Below, piece after piece: positions 1 through 10,499 of a DNA stretch of 64,000 bases. The translations under genes were made by a program, and so were the position numbers. A model generated the notes under the pieces. The model did no database searches. It worked only from the letters and a program-made list of their open reading frames with translations, and had not been told where the DNA came from. Origin of the DNA: Acanthacorydalis orientalis (lineage: Eukaryota; Arthropoda; Insecta; Megaloptera; Corydalidae); contig CM068323.1 of assembly GCA_034766995.1 (NCBI GenBank), positions 2,160,252 through 2,224,251 on the forward strand, read 5' to 3'. How positions within the stretch are numbered: the first letter of the stretch is position 1; the number at the start of each line of letters is the position of its first letter.

Positions 1-92
1 TTCCAACGAGTGATGGACGATATACCCAGAGGACTACGAAACGAAACGTGCTTGGTATATCTAGATCATATAATAATATTCAGATTATATTA
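1..92 (+). pseudogene. Gypsy reverse transcriptase fragment
   Basis: The + strand reads FQRVMD...[12 protein letters not shown], the core of a gypsy-type reverse transcriptase. The same segment occurs on the - strand at about 12.5 kb with the catalytic YLDD intact; here the last residue is His, so the motif is broken. Similarity stops at about base 92 and the 5' part lies outside the window. This is the only LTR-element remnant in the window on the + strand. Confidence 0.8.
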
Positions 93-842
93 GATTCCAC
101 AAAAGTTCACGTCATTCATAAACACGAATATTAAAGTTAAAATTTATAGTTTTAAAGATTCATAAATTATTGCCCTATTAGCCTAAAGATTGCTGTCCTC
201 GATAAACAGAAGTTACGTGTAAAATTATCTTGAGAAAAGATTAAAAACAGACAAAATAAAGTTTCTATTTAGAGACCTTTGACCCCTGGAATAGTTGCAG
301 TGGTGCTTCCGACATCTCTTAGGACCTGTGTCGAAGGACAGGTGTTTGTACTTTCCTTTAGAATTGATTTCGAAAGTGAGCGTCTCGAGCGTCGCGTTGT
401 GCGTACGTGGCAGTCAAAAAGTATACGGTTTTTTCAATTCTGTGAAACGGAGTCTCTTCCTGAAAGTAGGCATTATTTTAATACATAAGTAAAAAATATG
501 TCTCGGCAACAATGCACGCTATAAATTAATAATGAATTTGATGATAATTTTTCTAGAAACGCTAACGAAAATGCAGATAAGTAAAAATTGTTAGCAGTTC
601 CTGCCGGGCGATCTTTTTTAAAACATTTATTATACTTTTCTGTAAATCATATAAAAGACAATTAGCTGCGGATTTCGTCTTTGTGCAAGTTTTCGCACGA
701 AGAAGCACAAATGTGCCGCGAAGCGCGCGTAATGTACGGTGTATTTGTTTTAACTATGACCTAAAAAAATATTGTTTTCAGAAACAAGATGTAATTATGT
801 TTTGCCAAGAATTATATATTGCCAAATACATAAAAATTACAC
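93..842. other. AT-rich stretch with no recognised gene
   Basis: Two overlapping reading frames of 65-69 codons lie near 280-490, but neither resembles a known family or has coding-like composition. A short GC-richer patch near 665-745 may be part of an unrecognised repeat. Nothing can be supported as a gene. Confidence 0.5.
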
Positions 843-1340
843 GATAGCTACGGTGAGCGAGTCAATGCGCGGATAGATCTCCGCGACCACATTGGCTCTG
901 TGACGGAGGTAGAGAGCGCTTTGGACCAGTTGCACTGTGCAGTTCGCGACGCGATCACCGAGAGCCGAATTCATACTCGGCGATTGCCACCATACCGCCA
1001 GCTACCGCACGATGTGCGCGAGTTAATTCGGATGAAGAACCAGATCAGGAAGCGATGGCAGCGTTATCGCCACCCGAACGACCGCAGGTTGCTAAACCTC
1101 CTTGTCCGTGAGGTCAGGGAGGAGGTAGCCAAGCACAGGGATAACACTTGGTTTGACCAGACGATGGCCATGTCCACAGATGACTCGTCGCCGTGGGCAT
1201 GTACGCGTCGGTTGACCAAGAGTCACTCCAGGTGTGTTGCGCTAGAAAGGGATGACGGTAGCGTTGCCACCGACCCTCAGGAGAAGGCCAACGTTTTCGC
1301 GGACAGCCTGGAGACTCAGTTTACGACTGATCCCCCAGGT
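843..1340 (+). pseudogene. Jockey-type non-LTR retrotransposon, endonuclease-RT linker
   Basis: An open frame runs from about 843 through GTG 900 to 1589, but only the first ~165 codons look like protein. It has the arginine-rich linker found between the endonuclease and reverse transcriptase of jockey-clade elements: LPHDVRELIRMKNQIRKRWQ, then a run of RR/RE residues, then a W of the type W..R..R (PWACTRRL) and EKANVFADSLETQF. The RT that should follow is missing; after about 1340 the sequence changes character. This is therefore a fragment cut at both ends. The equivalent linker is seen in the decayed jockey element near 35.2 kb. Confidence 0.75.
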
Positions 1341-2093
1341 GCCCCTGTAAGTGTTGCCAGAGGATGGCTCAGTCGGTCGATGAACGCGAGGCCAAGGCTG
1401 CTCTCGTGGAGCAGAAAACAAGAAGCGAGGGAAGAATGTGTTGAGTCATTGTGTCGTGGCGTACTCGAAAAAAAAATTGCACACGTTACGCACGTTGACA
1501 AGCACTATGTGCGTGAAAGAAGGGAGAGAGAGAAAGAGACGGAGCAGTGTGAGCAGAGTGATGCGCGAAGCGCGAATCGGTGTTGCTAACTGCTCGCTTG
1601 GAATGTCAGGGGCGAGAGGCGGGACGCTCGACAGATCGGTTAGCTGCGGCTGTTGCCGTATTGTTGCTGCCGCTGCGGATTGTTGCCGGCCGGTAAAGAT
1701 GGCCGATTTGAAGGCCACGCGGCAAAATAACACACGATGCTACTAAAATCCGACAGTGTCCAGTCGTTGGCACATTGTTTTTCGTGTTTTTCAATACTGC
1801 ACACACACACACCACTGCACTTGTCACTCGCGATTTGCGATCATCACTATGGGGTGATCACGTCGGAGTCATCATTTTGGAGACTCATCGCCGGGCGATC
1901 AGTTCCCTAATTGTTACTAGCGCGAGGACGAGGATCGTGTGGGTGCAGGTTCTCAATAAATGAATAGTCAGGATTCGGTATCGAAATGCTTTATTCAGGA
2001 CTAACGCACAAACTCGACACGTGTGGCGAGTCCCGAGGCTTAGCAATAGCCGAGAACGAGACGCGTGCTAATCGGAACTCTTCTCGAACTGAA
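1341..2093. other. GC-richer unassigned sequence
   Basis: This 750-bp stretch is less AT-rich than its neighbours and has overlapping short frames on both strands, none of which I recognise. It contains a short (AC)n at 1801-1813 and repeated glycine/alanine-like codons near 1650-1690. It may be the remains of an LTR or of a retroelement untranslated region, but no terminal structure was found. Confidence 0.4.
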
Positions 2094-2230
2094 TGTCATG
2101 GTTAGTACTTGATTAGTAAGTGCTGCCCTCATTGGAGTCTCTTTGTTAGCAGGAGAGACAACCAGTCAGTGTAAACGAGAGTGTCGTTCAATGATTATCT
2201 CCCGTCACACTCCACTGTATTTTATCAATT
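2094..2230 (+). repeat. Inverted partial copy of the gypsy LTR at 3389-3584
   Basis: These 137 bases are the near-identical reverse complement of 3448-3584. They begin with TGTCATGG, the 5' terminus of that LTR, and break off within TTTATCAATT. A real 3' LTR would have the same orientation as the 5' LTR, but this one is opposite. The last codons of the gag frame at 2188-3293 run into it, so the join is a rearrangement and not normal element structure. Confidence 0.85.
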
Positions 2231-3293
2231 TTTAGCGCCTCAAACTCTGCATATTTTAAAACATTGCATTCTGCCTCTGTATCTAGCTTAACACCCAGTG
2301 AACTCTTACTTCCCAGTACCTTTGTAGACTCTTGCCACCCTTTTGAAACTTTATTTATTTGTAATATTCTACCTAAAGTGTACATTTCTGCATCACTCGC
2401 ATTATCTACTGACACGTTATTTACATTTCTTGTTCGTTTGCACATTTTAGCAAAATGATTTAACCCTTTACAATTATTACAAGTTTTACCGAACACAGGA
2501 CAATTTCTAAACGCATGTTTATTACCACATTTACTACATGATGATGCTCGATGATTTCCGTAGTTCTGCTCTTGTTGTGACATCATCCTGTCTGCATTCC
2601 CTGGCTGCGTTGCTTTTTGCTCTGCTGCTGTGCTCGACGTCCTTTGGTTGTAGTTGCTGTAGTTTGGAGGTATGCTTCTTCGGTGTACTATATTTATTTC
2701 TTCTTTTCCTCGTAGTGTTTCTACTCTCTTACTTGCCAGCTCCGCTGCTTTGCACATTTGAACACATTTATCTAATGTCAAGTCATCCTCTCTCAATAAT
2801 CTGTCCTGCAACTGTTCACATTGTATACCACTCACTATTTGATCTTTTATAAGGCTATTTTTTAGTTTATCAAATGAACAGTCTATACTTAGCTTTTTTA
2901 AGTCTGTCACAAAGTCATCTAACGGTTCTCCCGCTTTTTGTTTGCGTTGGAAAAATTTAAATCTTGCTACCGTTTCATTTTTTTTCGGTGCACAGTAATC
3001 CTCAAAAGCTTTAACCACGGTAGAATACGATTTTCTTTGTTCTTCTGTTAATTCAAATGTGTCGAATTTCTCTTGTGCTTCTTCTCCTAATGTGTGTAAC
3101 AATATAGTTACCTTCATTTCGTCTTTTTTCTCAGCGCTTCTATTCCTTTCAAATAGTGAGTAAATTTTTTAATCCACCTTTTCCACGTTTCTGCTACATT
3201 GCCTTCAAAGGTTAGATTTTCTGGAGGTTTTAGATTTATATGTGTTTTGTCTTCTTGACTTGCACTGTTATTCCCTGAGTCACCTCCCGCCAT
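2188..3293 (-). pseudogene. Gypsy-type gag with start of protease, frameshifted
   Basis: The frame opens with MAGGDSG at 3293, just 3' of the primer-binding site, and encodes a retrotransposon capsid-like region. Near 3118-3130 the frame shifts, so the first ~60 codons and the rest are in different frames. The remainder carries two zinc knuckles, CSKCGNKHAFRNC and CNNCKGLNHFAKMC, and then the start of an aspartic protease. The protease active site reads LDTEAECNVL, where active members have DTG, so it is probably dead. The last ~14 codons come from the inverted LTR fragment. RT, RNase H and integrase are absent. It is related to the complete element at 23.2-27.6 kb (same knuckle spacing and LDTGAQCNVL-type protease). 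Confidence 0.85.
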
Positions 3294-3370
3294 CTTGTAT
3301 TCTCACCTTTTGTCTCGTACTTTGTATGGTTATGTATTTCTTTATTTCATCTATTAACAATATATCTAAT

Positions 3371-3388
3371 CCGTTACCGACTGCGCCA
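3371..3388 (-). other. Primer-binding site of the gypsy element
   Basis: Read on the - strand this is TGGCGCAGTCGGTAACGG, immediately next to the LTR end (ATTGCA) and 78 bases before the gag start. TGGCGCAGTCG is the expected complement of a tRNA 3' end (CGACTGCGCCA), probably tRNA-Ser. The tRNA identity is from memory of insect gypsy elements. Confidence 0.7.
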
Positions 3389-3584
3389 TGCAATAAAAGT
3401 ACAACTGTATAATGTTTATAACTTTATTTATTTAGCAAGAAGTATCCAATTGATAAAATACAGTGGAGTGATCCGGGAGATAATCATTGAACGACACTCT
3501 CGTTTACACTGACTGGTTGTCTTTCCTCCTAACAAAGAGACTCCAATGAGGGCAGCACTTACTAATCAAGTACTAACCATGACA
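3389..3584 (-). repeat. 5' LTR of the gypsy gag remnant
   Basis: On the - strand the 196-base sequence starts TGTCATGG and ends ATTGCA, so it has the TG...CA termini of an LTR, and the primer-binding site follows directly. An AATAAA-like signal (AATAAATAAAG) lies about 45 bases before its end. The upper boundary is set by where the inverted copy at 2094 also begins. Confidence 0.8.
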
Positions 3585-3618
3585 CTGAACTCCTGAACCG
3601 AACTGACCGCTCATTCTA

Positions 3619-3665
3619 TCGCGTAGATAGCGCGCGGTACGAGTGTCGCGTAGATAGCGCGCGGT
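3619..3665. repeat. Two copies of a 20-bp GC-rich unit
   Basis: TCGCGTAGATAGCGCGCGGT occurs at 3619-3638 and again at 3646-3665. The unit contains alternating CG dinucleotides, unusual in this AT-rich window, and lies between the gypsy LTR and the P element. Origin unknown. Confidence 0.7.
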
Positions 3666-3704
3666 TTGCGCTGCCCTCTGGCGACGATCGCTGGTGGTGG
3701 CGAA

Positions 3705-3948
3705 GCCCCCATATATAGGAATGGACGAACTGTGAAGATTAATTTAATTTGGATAGTTTTCTTTTTTTATTTCTTATATCTACCGGTTTTCGATTTTCAC
3801 GTTTGCAGTACCATGGAATTGAGATGAAGCAACACCTTTAATTATGCAAAAATTCACGGTTTCATTATGAGTTGAGCATAAAAAGAAAAAATCTACAGCA
3901 GGGATGTATCTCGAGGTGAAATAATCGACCAGTATTTCCTTTTTTCAG
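3705..3948. repeat. Duplicated terminal segment of P element copy A
   Basis: About 195 bases from 3705 closely match 3952 onward: both start GCCCCCAYATATAGGAATGG and run to an A-rich AAAAATCTACA. A 50-base filler (about 3899-3948) separates them. The segment corresponds to the last coding and 3' terminal part of the P element, as seen at the end of copy B (31240-31459). The outer copy is therefore a local tandem duplication of the element's 3' end. Confidence 0.8.
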
Positions 3949-4139
3949 TACGCCCCCACATATAGGAATGGACGAACTGTGAAGATTAATTTAATTTGAA
4001 AAACTTTCTTCTTTTCTTTCTTATATTTTCGATTTTCACGTTTGCAATACTATGGAATTGAGATAAAGCAAACACCTTTAATTATGCACAAATTCACGGT
4101 TTCATTATGAGTTGAACATAAAAAAGAAAAATCTACAAT

Positions 4140-5550
4140 AGTGTTGATTACATTTAACAGTTGTTTAAATATGTTCGCTGTATTTGAAATAAGTGGTAGC
4201 ATTTATTCAACAACAGTGACAGCATTACCGACAGCAATCACAACATCCTCAGTTGGATATGTGAGACTCGTCTTGCCGTCCTTATATTATTTCATCTCAA
4301 TAAATTGATTGCATAATGAATCTGTACAATCAGATGTTAATGATTTGATACAAGACCCACAAATTTGTTTTTTTTTTTTAAATTCGTCTGACAATAAATC
4401 CAGCGACATATGCCACCGACAAAATAAGATATTCACCACATAATGTCGCCGATTCAACACTCGGAAATACAGTTGCTGAAAAATCAGAAGACGAATTTCG
4501 TACTAATGACTCTTCAACAACTATATTCGGATTACATACATCCTGTTTGTTAGGATTTTGAAAAAGTGTCCGAAAATCCGCTAAAAATTGCATTTTATCA
4601 TCTATTTAACACAACTTTTATATGCGGATTCAAACTGTTCTGGGGTAGGATGATCGTTACCCCCTGAGCAAGAGCGAACCAAGCCAAAGAAATTTTCTAA
4701 AGGATCTTGATTGAAACTTCTTGTCCGAAGATAACGAAATCCTCGAGTTTTCAAACATTCTCATATTCCCCGGATTGCTCGCAGTGTTTATAATCCATCC
4801 ATTTTGCGAGGGAGCTGTAAGGGGCCTTCCTGACTTTGTCAAATACACCCAGGAATTTACAACTGCTTCATTTTTTTCCCAAAACCGTATATGCTGTGAA
4901 GTTTTTGAAATGCAGCACCGGAGATCTTTTCCATTCTCAGGAAAAACACTGACTCCATTAAGACTGTCGAACAATGAGTCGACAGTCTTTACAAAAACTG
5001 CTGTAGTCAGTGCTTCTCCTGGAAAAATTGCTTGTGATACAAGGCTGTTAATTCCCGTAGCCACCGAATGATTCATCGCCTGTGCTGCTAAAGACACCTT
5101 CATACTTCGCATACCTGGAGACAAATGGGCTTCTGTTAATCTGGGCAATTGCCGATAGAGAACATATCGACTTCATACAATTTTTGAATATGAGTCCATT
5201 TGGCTTCAGCAAAGATAGAAGTGTCCCCTAAATGTAACTTCACAGCGTATATCGTGTTTCATGAGCATATTACGGGTACATTTGAGTAAATGGGGCGGAT
5301 CAAACACTATAAAGATAGCTCGACCTTCGAAACCAAAAAAAGGGTCTTATTTTTTCAATTTTAAGGAATTTAATGCTTTCACATTAATTATTGCATCCCA
5401 TATCGCAAACCGTGCACACAACCCGAAGTCCAGTCGACTCTACTCGCCGAATAACTTCAATGATCATTCGTGACAAATGATCTGAAGTTGAATTTCGACA
5501 AAAGTAGTAGGCAATCGGCTGCTTCCATCTACGTCTCACACCTTGCAACA
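4140..5550 (-). pseudogene. P element transposase copy A, C-terminal half
   Basis: Reading leftward from 5550 this continues the exon 6 protein. Recognisable parts are the block LTEAHLSPGMRSMKVSLAAQ, the VKTVDSLFDSLNG region, IRFWEKNEAVVNSWVYL, and further on the C-terminal GEYLILSVAYVAGFIVRR. The frame holds through FWEKNEA, where copy B is frameshifted, but is lost at about 4800 (one extra A), so the catalytic DPLENFFG region is out of frame. Compared with copy B, about 35 bases are missing near 4600. No functional product is expected. Confidence 0.85.
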
Positions 5551-6978
5551 ACGCCTTTATATTTTTCTTATTTTTTGCACAAACGAATGGAGATCGAATA
5601 ATGAATGATATTAGTTTTCGACCTCCGATTCATAAATATATATTACACAGTTTAACTGTAGTTCTATAAGAAAAACTCAACCTTCGACAGTACATATGCG
5701 TTGAATTAGTGATTTTTTAGATACAACTTTTCGAACGTATCGCCCGTTGAGTTTAATTGTCCGGTACGTATCGTCTTGATATATAGTGTACCTTATTTTT
5801 CTTTCTTTATATTGTCACAAGTATCCTTATCTATGCATTGTGTGTATTACTATCGTGATTAACGTGCTCTTTTAGCACTCAGCCGTTACTACCCCCTGCG
5901 GGTGGTAGAATGAACGTGCTAGGCAAGAAGTACTTTTTCCTGGCTCCCGTTTTGGGTGTAAGCCACGCCTTCTGGAAGTTTACTGTGTCTAGCTTGTCTA
6001 TCAATGCATTCTTTGTGATGCGACCTGTTGTAAAATTTCTGACTTATCTTGGTGATGTATCTATCGATGACTTATGATTATGATTTATGACTCGAAATAT
6101 TCTATCTAGGCTTCTTCATGTAATGCAGGTCTGGGATAGCAGCATGACTTGTTCAGTGCTTTACGTAGCATTTTATTCTGTACAGTTTGTAATCTTTTAA
6201 TATTGTTGACACTCGTCATCTTCCAGATCGGAGCTGCATAGGTGATGACTGGTCTAACCACCGCCGTATACAACAATTTCTTGTTGCCTACACTTAGATC
6301 AAAATCCCGGGCCATCAGGCCATTCAATTTTGCAGTCGCAAATCTTCCGTTCTTCTTAACACAATTGACGTTTTCGGTAAAATTTAATTTCCTATCGAAG
6401 TGGACACCGATATATTTCACGGTTTTCTTCTATTTAATAGGCGTTCCTAACATCTCTATTGTTCCTGGATTCAACTCTTTCCGCCTTCTGTGAAAGAGGA
6501 TTGCCTCGGTCTTGGCGACGTTAACTTTGAGTTTCCAGCGGTCGAAGTATTTCTTTAACTTTTTAATGTGTTTCTGTAGCTGCTCTCTGATAAGATCGAG
6601 AGAGCGTCCTGACATATATATGGCGGTGTCATCTGCGTACAGCGCCATGTTTGATTTGATACCATCTCTGATATCATTTATATAATATGTAAATAGGACT
6701 GGCCCAAGAATCGAGCCCTGTGGTACTCCAACTCGAATATTTCTGACAGTTGATTTTTTTCCATTTACTTCGACTGTGAACGTCCTGTTTCTCAGGTACG
6801 TGTCTACTAACTTCACCATGTATATGGGAAATCCAAGTTGTAGTAATTTAAAAACAGGTCATCATGCCATACAGTGTCGAACACCTTTTCGATATCCAAC
6901 AGGATCATGACTGCGTAGTTCCCTCCCCAGAACCCACGGATGCTGTATTCCGTGATACGCGCCAACTGATCAGCTACT
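5551..6978 (-). mobile_element. 5'-truncated jockey-type non-LTR retrotransposon inside P copy A
   Basis: The insertion is flanked by a 17-bp direct repeat, TCTCACACCTTGCAACA, at 5534-5550 and 6979-6995. The P element reading frame resumes exactly across it, so this is a target-site duplication. The element runs on the - strand from a truncated 5' end within the RT domain (6978) to an AT-rich 3' region (5590-6100). There is no clean poly(A). Instead the last 34 bases (5551-5584) match P element exon 5, discussed in the findings. Confidence 0.8.
6106..6977 (-). pseudogene. Non-LTR reverse transcriptase fragment
   Basis: The - strand encodes jockey-type RT blocks in order: VMILLDIEKVFDTVWHD (RT block A), VGVPQGSILGPVLF, the catalytic LYADDTAIYMS, WKLKVNVAKTEAILF, then KYIGVHFDRKLNFTENV and a C-terminal AAPIWK region. 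The reading frame is broken at least twice: a shift or stop near 6830, and a stop near 6430 after MLGTPIK. The YADD catalytic motif is intact. The endonuclease and ORF1 are missing because the copy is 5'-truncated. Confidence 0.85.
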
Positions 6979-8470
6979 TCTCACACCTTGCAACATGAAA
7001 ACCATAACGCTATTTGCATATCCCTTCCCTATGAATCCGTTTTCGATGTCAACATACCCAGTAATTCTATCAGCACGTTGATCATACGACAACCCCTCGC
7101 GAATTGACATTTCATCAAATATCAATGAACAGAAGTTGTCGTTGATCTTTAAATTACTGACCATGCTTGTTAGGTACGACACGATGCAGTCGTTCACACC
7201 TGGTTTCAAAGGGATCAATCTCAAAAGAGTCCTTAAAGTGTTGATCGAGGGTAAAGCAATTAATTTCCGTAATAAACGATAACCTTTTGGGCTCCTTTTC
7301 CAGAGAGACAAATACAGCAACTTTTCTTCTTCAGTCCACCGTCTGCCTGACTGTGCCACACCCCTGACACGCAGCTATAAAAAATATACATATGTTTATT
7401 AATTTATAAACTACAATGTAAACATTTAATAATTTGAAAAATTAATAACTGTGAGACAAACAACATTCGGGGTGTAGCATGAAGATCTTTGAAAATTAAA
7501 TTCAAGTGATCTGCACTGCTTCGTAACAACGCCTTTTTTTTCAGATGTATTTTTGTTTCTTTTTTAAAAGTTTCATAAAGTTTTCTGTACTCGACATGTT
7601 TGGCATTCCTTTCCTAATATCTCTAAGAGATATTACTGTTGATTTCTACAATATAAATAAAATTAATAGATTTTGAACGTTAGATATATAAATCATTCTA
7701 AAGCATAACAACTACTTACACGAGATTTTTTGGAAGGAACAGCTACTAAAGGCGTTGCGTCGTTGTTGGCACTCGTTTCAATCGAGTTTGTATCAAGTGT
7801 GGCAATTTCTGATGGCTCCTTCAAAGTTGCGATCTAAAATGTACATATATTATAATTTATTATATAACTTTGCACTGTTTTGAATTACTAACTCATACGA
7901 TCAGTGTTTCCATTCAAAATAATAATAGAAATATTGCTGAGGGTGGCTCGATTTGAATAGTAATTATAATAGATTTTTTTATAATTTTACAAAATTATTT
8001 ATAGTATAAAAAAGAACATTAAACTTGTGAATGCTTACATTTATATTTATTGGCATATCGATCACATCTGCAATGGTAGGAGCGATCGGTGTTTCCATCG
8101 TATTTGTTGATGGAAACACTGCAAACGGTGGCTAAAATGTAAATAGTACTAATTATACAAACGTTTATTGTTACCCAGAAACAAATTATTTGTTTTCAGA
8201 TTATTGTATCTCACATAGTAAAGTTTTGAAAAATTGTTATTTTTCAAAACCATATGTAGTAAACCACAAGCAGGTTATGTTAAGAAATAAAAATATTTTA
8301 TACCTGTCTTTCCAAACACAACAAGAGAACCGCTGATCAGTTGATGCACTTTTGTTGGGAATTGGTAAAATCGCATGATCTAAAATGATGCTGACAATTT
8401 TTTCACTCTACATGCTGAATCCACATGTTCTTCGCCGATTGCCATTGTTTGAATCCGAAGACATGCTCTA
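6979..8470 (-). pseudogene. P element transposase copy A, N-terminal exons
   Basis: Read leftward, this holds counterparts of copy B exon 2 (about 8310-8470, damaged THAP domain), exon 3 (about 8050-8135), exon 4 (about 7720-7835), exon 5 (about 7500-7640) and the first part of exon 6 (7374-6979). Exon 6 begins with VAQSGRRWTEEEKLLYLSLW and carries FDEMSIREGLSYDQRADRI, including the first catalytic aspartate. Exon 5 lacks roughly 30 bases present in copy B. The THAP exon has stops and indels. Confidence 0.8.
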
Positions 8471-8829
8471 CAATACAAACGTTATTACACATAAATAACT
8501 ATTAACAATTAAAGTTAATCTAATTAAAATATAACTCAGCTGCTTTAATCACAAATTATTTTACAAACACTAAACAATAAAAATGTAACACATGTCAAAC
8601 ATATGTAATTTGCCAACAGCGTCATTTTAAGAATCCAATTTTTCTTTGACCAATAAAAAAGCATATATATGTTCATGTTCTCTGCCAATAGTAAAACGAT
8701 ATACAAAATGACTTATAAATCGAACAACTAACGCCATCCTAGCGTGTCAGCATTATTTCAAAAACGTGCTCAAGGTTGTCTATGTTACTTTGACCGACCT
8801 GGTGGAGATGGTTCTTAGCGTCGGCAAAC

Positions 8830-9029
8830 TGTAGGGATAACCTATCTACGTCTCTCTCCAACCCAAGAGTGGGGGTAACTCTCCCACTCACACAGCTTGC
8901 CCATGTGCAAGTCAGAAATGTAGAGATGCTTGACCGATACGCATCTCACCTCTAGTCTCTGGTTATATTAAATAAATATTTGTAACAATGAACCGAGTCT
9001 ATTATTCATTTGAGAAGATAGGACTCTCA
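8830..9029 (+). repeat. LTR-like repeat, copy 1
   Basis: About 170 of these 200 bases match 16431-16630: both begin TGTAGGGATAACCTATCT and share a central 'AAGAGTGGGGGTAACTCTC' block, then TAAATAAATATT and ACCGAGTCTAT. TG start, a polyadenylation-like signal near the end and a length of about 200 suggest an LTR. The 3' end is uncertain because the two copies diverge after ACCGAGTCTAT. No coding region is attached, so it could be a solo LTR. Confidence 0.6.
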
Positions 9030-9339
9030 TTACCTTATTCCTGGGTAAGTACCTACAAAACCCAAGCGGCGCAGCGTCATCTGCGCAGTAGCCTTCAGGT
9101 GCGGCTTGGTGCGCGTGTGTCTGCCGGCGCTAAGTTGCTTAGACGCGGCAGCTCGATTTAGTAATCCTAAACAAGTGATTTTCTTTTTATATTATTACTA
9201 ATTAGTAACTATTCGAATTTCGAGGTTTCTTGTTATTTTTTCTAAAACTTCTATTATTTCTTTATTTATGTCGCCTTAGTTGTTCGTAATACTTTCGTTA
9301 TCCATCGTGTGTACTTAAATTGTTAACAACGCGTTGGGA
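9030..9339. other. Unassigned junction sequence
   Basis: Begins with a GC-rich patch (9060-9150) containing GCGGCGCAGCG and CGCGCGTGTG-like runs, then turns AT-rich. No reading frame or known repeat was recognised. The GC-rich part could be an internal leader of the element owning the LTR at 8830. Confidence 0.35.
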
Positions 9340-10330
9340 TTCGTGTTTTGTTTACCTTTCTTGTATATTATTTCGTAGTCAAATTCTTCTAAGCGTAGTC
9401 TCCATTTGACTAGTTTACTATTAGGTTCTTTGAGGTTATTTATCCATATTAAAGGTCTATGGTCTGTAAATTTTAAATTTTCTACCGTACATGTAGGGGC
9501 GGAAATATTTACAGGCCCAAACTATTGCTAATAATTCTTTTTCGATTATGGAGTATTTACATTCGCTTTCATTTAGCGTTCGCGAGGCATAAGCTATTGG
9601 TTTATCATTAGGGATGTTTCCTTGCGATAGTACTGCTCCGATAGAATAATTACTAGCGTCTGTTGTGACGATAAAGGGTTTATCAAAATCGGGATATTGT
9701 AAAATTGAAAAGTTGACGAGTAGATTTTTACAATGTCCGAATGAATTTGCAAAATCGGGATTATGTGTTAATTTGGAATCGTTTTTCAGACAGTTGGTCC
9801 ATGGGTTTCATGACTTTTGCAAAATCTTTTATGAATTTTCTATAGTATCCTACGAATCCTAAAAATGATTTTATTTCTTTTCGCGTTCTAGATATGGGAA
9901 TGTTTTTATTACTGTAATTTGGTCCGGATTGGGTTTAATTCCGTCAGGAGTTATTATATGCTCAAGGTATTGAATTTCTTTTCTGAGAAATTCCGATTTG
10001 TCTAGTTGTAACTTGAGGTTTGATTCTCGTAATCTGTCTGTGTAGGTGGCCTTACAACTATGTGCTGAATATTAGTATATCATCTAGATATACTAAGCAT
10101 GTTTCGTTTTGTAGGTCTCTGAGTATATTGTTCCTTACTCGTTGGAAGGTTGAAGGTGCGTTCTTGGAACCAAAAGGCATCCTTTTAAATTCGTAGTGTC
10201 CTCGTTCAGTGGAAAAGGCTGTTTTCTGTATGTCGTTTGGGTTGATCTCAATCTGGTTAAAGCCACTTGCTAAATCTAGTGTCGAAAAATAATTTACTTT
10301 AGCTAACTTGTCCAGTATTTCGATTACGAG
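9340..10330 (-). pseudogene. Gypsy (17.6-type) RT and RNase H fragment I
   Basis: Reading leftward from 10330: [17 protein letters not shown], an MPFG...APSTFQRV block, [11 protein letters not shown] (catalytic YLDD), then SFLGFVGYYRKFIKDFAK, then RNase H with ASRTLNESECKYSIIEKELL and the connection region ending LEEFDYEIIYKKGKQNTNP. Several frameshifts and stops break it. It belongs to the same family as fragments II and III and probably to the 17.6/297 branch of gypsy elements. Integrase is not seen to the left. Confidence 0.8.
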
Positions 10331-10499
10331 TATATGACAACCGCTACTTACGTTGTTAAGTTCTGCTTCATATAATGCATCATTAATGAGCTTCTCTGCA
10401 TGAATGCGTTGCTCGTTCTGCAGTGTGCGAAGTTTTGGTAATTTAACACAAATAAATAGTTTTTGTTTATGATGTAGTATAATATTTATTTATGATAAG
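10331..10499 (-). other. Unidentified segment between gypsy fragments
   Basis: This segment is not gypsy. The - strand reads [20 protein letters not shown] and continues [10 protein letters not shown], a plausible protein fragment that I cannot place. It is entered at TTACGAGTATATG, the same letters found at 12400, suggesting a shared breakpoint. It separates two copies of the same RT segment. Confidence 0.35.

Larger units (their letters stand above)
3716..8801 (-). mobile_element. P element copy A (THAP-type), broken and interrupted
   Basis: This is the reverse-strand counterpart of copy B at 27928-31459. The 5' end is CAGGTCGGTCAAAGTAAC (complement ending at 8801); copies at 27928 and 32856 share CAGG-N-CGGTCAAAGTAACATA. 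The 3' end carries TAGGAATGGACGAACTGTG, against CAGGAATGG... in copy B. The two ends look like a weak inverted repeat beginning CAGG. Exons 2-6 can be followed, but the segment matching exon 1 is barely recognisable. The element is split by a non-LTR insertion at 5551-6978. I saw no convincing 8-bp target duplication. Confidence 0.85.

Noticed and set aside
1446..1827. Overlapping frames of 73-102 codons on both strands
   Set aside because: Low-complexity and mutually antisense, with no start context or family resemblance; more likely open by composition.
5551..5800. Poly(A) tail of the non-LTR insertion
   Set aside because: No A-run adjoins the target duplication; the apparent A/T-rich end is P element exon 5 sequence.
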